Positions 60,628 through 64,000 of a stretch of DNA of 64,000 nt are shown here, piece by piece; the stretch's first letter is position 1, and every line of letters starts with the position of its first letter. The DNA is from Paracyclopina nana (taxonomy: Eukaryota > Arthropoda > Copepoda > Cyclopoida > Cyclopettidae), in assembly GCA_019096065.1 (NCBI GenBank), contig JAGUCH010000002.1:8568501-8632500 (forward strand), read 5' to 3'. The position numbers and the translations under genes are program-made. The notes under the pieces were generated by a model that ran no database searches, was not told the DNA's origin, and was given only the letters and a program-made list of their open reading frames with translations.

Positions 60628-63383
60628 ATGAGGTTCCGTGTAGCTTTTGGCATCGTATTGGTGGCCTCTCTAGTCCACGTTGAGGTCACTCGAGGCCAGA
60701 GTGACTACTGCTCCATAACCAAGAAGCACACCATGTGCCAAAACCAGGTAGTTTGCTTTGGACACTTTTTAAAGTGTCCCTACTCATATTTGATTTAGGG
60801 TTTTGGAGACAAGTGCGGTCAAGTGTTGGGTAGCGGGACTTCGCAGGCAGACATTGACGAAATCCTTCAGGTGCATAACGAGCTGAGGGCCAAGCTTGCC
60901 AATGGCCTCGAAAAAAGAGGACGACCGGGGCCTCAACCCCCCGCCGCAGACATGGAACAAATGGTAAGCTCTTAGCACCTTTGGTCAAAATGTTTTATGT
61001 GGCCAATTAGAGCCATTCCCGCGGACGATCAATGTTTGCTTTTTTCCCATATGCTTGCGCGTGCATTTTTTCGTTTCCGATATCCCATAGAATGCGTAAC
61101 TTGTTGTCGTATGTAATTAATGATGTGCCTTCCCATGATAATTCGCACCTCCGCATGGATGAGATGTCGCTTTGTACCTTATACTACGCCTATCGCAGCT
61201 CGGCAGTTGAAATAATGCCGTAAATAATGCGAGATGATAATGCGAAATATCAATCATCTCATTATCTCTCCACACAAGTCACGAAGCGTACTTCACTCTA
61301 ACCAAATCTGCCCGAAAAAGGTAGTTTACCCATAAGAGTAGACGCGACGCCTGCACTTTGCAACGTTTTGCAAGTGCTTCTTAATTATGGCGAGCATTAC
61401 GCGCATAGTACTCAGGGTATAACTTTTTTAAGGTGTTCTGCGCTCCCTGAGTGGTCGCGCTAAAATTCGCCCTTTGTTTGCGCCTCGTCGTGGCATTCTC
61501 TTTTTTGTGAGCGATGATGATGTTACAGTTCACATATATGTAGAATATGTACAAAATGAAAAGTGACATGACTTTTAAACGCTTCTTCGTCAAGGTGAAG
61601 ATGCGCTGACTACAGCAAGAGGGCATCTTCTTATCATGCGCGTTGGCATAAAAATGGCTGCTGTAGCTCGAATGTTGATAAGAGTCACGATTCAATAACA
61701 TTCAACCAACCCCTTCGTTATAATTCATTGCAATCTGGCATGCGAGAACTTTTATCACCATCCACTTTTCCACGTATCTGCAGGAATGGGACGAGGAGTT
61801 GGCCAGAGTGGCTCAGCGACATGCGGACCAATGCGTATTTGCACATGACTGCTCCCAATGCAGAAAAGTCTGTGAGTATTTACGGCAATTTTCAGCATTA
61901 ATGCTAAGTAATACGTGCGCGTCTTGCTGCGCAAACACGGCTCTTGACATTTAGCCAGTTGTTTGCATATACTGTCTACGCATGTACCATCATCGTAATG
62001 GCCGACACGCAAAGACGCACTGGCTGAAAATGCAATTACCCTCTCGATAAAAATCGCTTATTGTGCCTTTGACTTTTCTAGCTCGATTCACGGTGGGGCA
62101 AAATCTGTACATCTACAAGCAAAGTAGGAAGAGTGCGGAAACCAGCTGGGAGCGAGCCATCACTGATTGGTACAATGAAGTCGAGCTTTTCGGCAAGGAG
62201 CGCGTCAAGCCTTTCAGGTACTATCACAATCGAATAAACTAATTGCTGATGCCCTTATGTGATTAAAAACTGCCTTCTTCCAGCTTCGGGACAGACATCG
62301 GCCATTACACTGCCATGGTGTGGTCCAACACCAACAAGGTCGGTTGCGGCATCACAGAGTTCGTTGATGGCAAGTGGTTCGCAAAATTGTACACGTGCAA
62401 CTACGCTCCAGCAGGCAACTTTATTGGTGGACAAATGTACGAGGAGGGACGAGCATGCTCAAAATGTCCATCAGGGACGTCTTGCTCCCGCCAATATCCG
62501 GGGTTGTGCGGTAATACTGACGACGCACAACTCAGGCCTTTTGCTAATGATTATCTTTCTCTTGCGACAGCCAATGATGGAGGAGCTGGTGGCGATTTTG
62601 TGTCCAACAACATCATAAGTGCTAAAAAGGTTACCACGACTACAACAACTGCTACGACCACTACAACCAGAAGAACTACTACTACGAGGAGGACAACCAC
62701 AAAACAGCCCACTACTACTACTCCCAAGCCAGTCACTACTGAGGCCACTCTGCAAAGCATTTTCGGAGGCAATAGTAACAGATTTGTGCCCACTACTAGA
62801 GCCACCACAGTTCCAACCACTCCCCTTACCACTACAAGTACTACTACCACTACTGAGGTAGTGCCGTTAAAGAGCAACAATGTCTTGTTCCAATGTGCCT
62901 TCGAGGCTGCCACTAAAGAATGCGAAGTCAAGTTCTCAGGCAAAGATTGGCTCCTTTCTAATGACAACTATTACGAGATCATCCTCGAGAAGAATCAAAG
63001 GAGCGAAATTTTTTTCTCCCAAATGGTGCCACCTCCCCAAGAAGGAGTAGCATGTTTGACCTTCCGTTACAGGAAGTATCTCGACAGTAAGTGCAGTGGA
63101 AAGGTTGCGTGAAGACTCGATTACTTTGTTCCCTTTGATTTCAACCCTTTTAGATGGCGGCAACACTGCCCTACAAGTTCTTGCATGGCCCTATGGAGGC
63201 CGACCTGGCAAGGTCAACGTGATGAGGAGCTCACCAGAGCCTGCCACATGGATCAGAGCACAAGTCACTTTCCGCAAGGTGGACAATTTCTTTGTGGTCC
63301 TTTTCAGAGCAACTGCTACTGACCAAGACAAGCTTTACTTGGCCATCGATGATGTCTCCGTCACTGAGGGCTCTTGCGCATAG
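60628..63383 (+). CDS. Secreted CAP/SCP protein with mucin linker and C-terminal MAM domain (6 exons, 513 aa)
   Basis: Exons 60628-60747, 60799-60963, 61784-61871, 62082-62217, 62284-63086, 63154-63383; 1,542 nt in frame. Signal peptide MRFRVAFGIVLVASLVHVEV. The CAP domain (venom-allergen-5/SCP type), about residues 55-270, has VHNELRAKLANG (CAP first helix), DMEQMEWDEELARVAQRHAD, C-xx-C pairs, RFTVGQNLYIY, GHYTAMVWSNTNKVGCGI (CAP1 signature HYTxMVW) and YTCNYAPAGNFIGGQMYEEG (CAP2). The metal-site His of GHY and Glu are present. A Cys-rich hinge (CSKCPSGTSCSRQYPGLC) follows, then about 100 residues of Thr-rich, mucin-like repeats (about 310-380). The C-terminal about 160 residues read like a MAM domain: F-x-CAFE at the start, CLTFRYRKYLD, W in the middle, LYLAIDDVSVTEGSC at the end. 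Probably extracellular; function not known. Confidence 0.85.
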
Positions 63384-63583
63384 CTCGCACACAAATTTGA
63401 AAAGAAAATATATGCTATAAAAATTTCTGTCTCGTTCTCCATAGCTTCCAAGGTCGTTGTCATCTTAAAGCATTAACGACTGCGAGCTCTTCTTTTATAG
63501 TTTTATGGTGGCCTGTTTTTGTCTATTGTGCAAGTCACATATGTGAGTCGCATCTTTCTCCATATGAGCAACAGTTGGAAACG

Positions 63584-64000
63584 ATGACGACCAAAACTCA
63601 TCTGTTGTATTTAATTCTACTTTTCTGCTCTGTAGCTTTGACAGTGTGCGTGCCCAAGACAATAGGACCCGATTTGGTCGCAAGAGCAAGACTCTTGAGA
63701 GACTTGCCCATTACAAGAACTCTTTCTGGCCAAGCCAGAGTCGCTCCAAAAGCAAGAAATCGAACACACATTGACATGAGCTTGACCATTCGCACCTTGG
63801 ACTTGGATTTTGCCACGGGGACGTTCAAGACATCTGGATGGATGGCGCTCAAATGGAACGATCCTAGATATGCTTGGAATCCAGAGGATTATGAAGGGCT
63901 GACCTCAGTGCCATTGCCGTTTTCGTCAGTGTGGGCTCCTGAGGTCATTCTGCACAATGCTATCGAAGAGAAGTTCATTTATCGACAGGTTGGAGTGGTG
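63584..64000 (+). CDS. Nicotinic acetylcholine receptor subunit, N-terminal part (cut by window end)
   Basis: Cys-loop ligand-gated ion channel subunit. ATG at 63584 gives signal peptide THLLYLILLFCSVALTVC, a basic linker, then the ligand-binding domain: IDMSLTIRTLDLDFATGTF, GWMALKWNDPRYAWNPEDYE, GLTSVPLPFSSVWAPEVILH and NAIEEKFIY. W-M-x-L-K-W-N-D-P and S-x-V-W-x-P-E are nAChR hallmarks. The window ends before the Cys loop, so alpha versus non-alpha cannot be told. The linker before the first beta strand is longer and more basic than usual. A short upstream ORF (ATG at 63563, ending in the TGA that overlaps this ATG) may dampen translation. Confidence 0.85.
   Translation, partial: MTTKTHLLYLILLFCSVALTVCVPKTIGPDLVARARLLRDLPITRTLSGQARVAPKARNRTHIDMSLTIRTLDLDFATGTFKTSGWMALKWNDPRYAWNPEDYEGLTSVPLPFSSVWAPEVILHNAIEEKFIYRQVGVV

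Noticed and set aside
62551-62967. 138-aa Val-rich frame antisense to the CAP gene
   Set aside because: It is the complement of the Thr-codon (ACN) mucin repeat, which always reads as Val/Gly-rich on the other strand.

Overview
The window is nuclear DNA from an animal. Multi-exon genes with GT-AG introns, a neuropeptide GPCR, a nicotinic-receptor subunit, a CAP-domain secreted protein and a BEL/Pao retrotransposon (a Metazoa-restricted group) all point that way. A TATA box placed 32 bp before a TCAGT initiator, at the CAP gene, is arthropod-style. My best guess is an arthropod, perhaps a crustacean or chelicerate, but species-level placement cannot be read from the sequence.

Layout. 0-20.6 kb is gene-rich: the 5' part of a Nup153 nucleoporin gene (minus), a small unassigned ORF, a complete 12-exon CIP4/Toca-1 gene (plus), a complete 6-exon FMRFamide-receptor-like GPCR (plus) and a 3-exon enoyl-CoA isomerase (minus). 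Inside one Toca-1 intron, on the opposite strand, lie two small membrane-protein genes that share a cysteine motif and look like paralogues. 20.6-26.8 kb is AT-rich and dominated by a 2.4-kb foldback-type repeat with a long 12-bp satellite at its heart. 26.8-30.1 kb holds four genes, RPS19BP1/AROS, DPM2, nicotinamide riboside kinase and TRIT1, all on the minus strand and separated by only 3, 6 and 5 nt. This is an operon-like, tetracistronic arrangement and the most surprising feature here.

30.1-58.3 kb is a nested transposon island: hAT-type and Tc1/mariner-type MITEs, tRNA-derived SINEs, a 3.7-kb terminal-inverted-repeat element inserted exactly between AAA and TTT of a SINE with no target-site duplication (Spy-like), and a 2.6-kb palindromic element split by a 14.7-kb BEL/Pao retrotransposon. 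The retrotransposon has 614-bp LTRs in which I found no differences, a tRNA-Lys primer site, an intact 3,087-codon gag-pol frame and a second intact long ORF of about 1,260-1,390 codons. That second ORF carries zinc knuckles and an RNase D-like segment that lacks the usual catalytic residues.

58.3-64 kb returns to genes: an unassigned acidic/Cys-tailed protein and a COMTD1-type methyltransferase (minus), a CAP-mucin-MAM secreted protein (plus) and the first exon of a nicotinic acetylcholine receptor subunit, cut by the window end.

All exon joins were made by eye from splice signals, reading frame and family knowledge. No alignment or database search was run.
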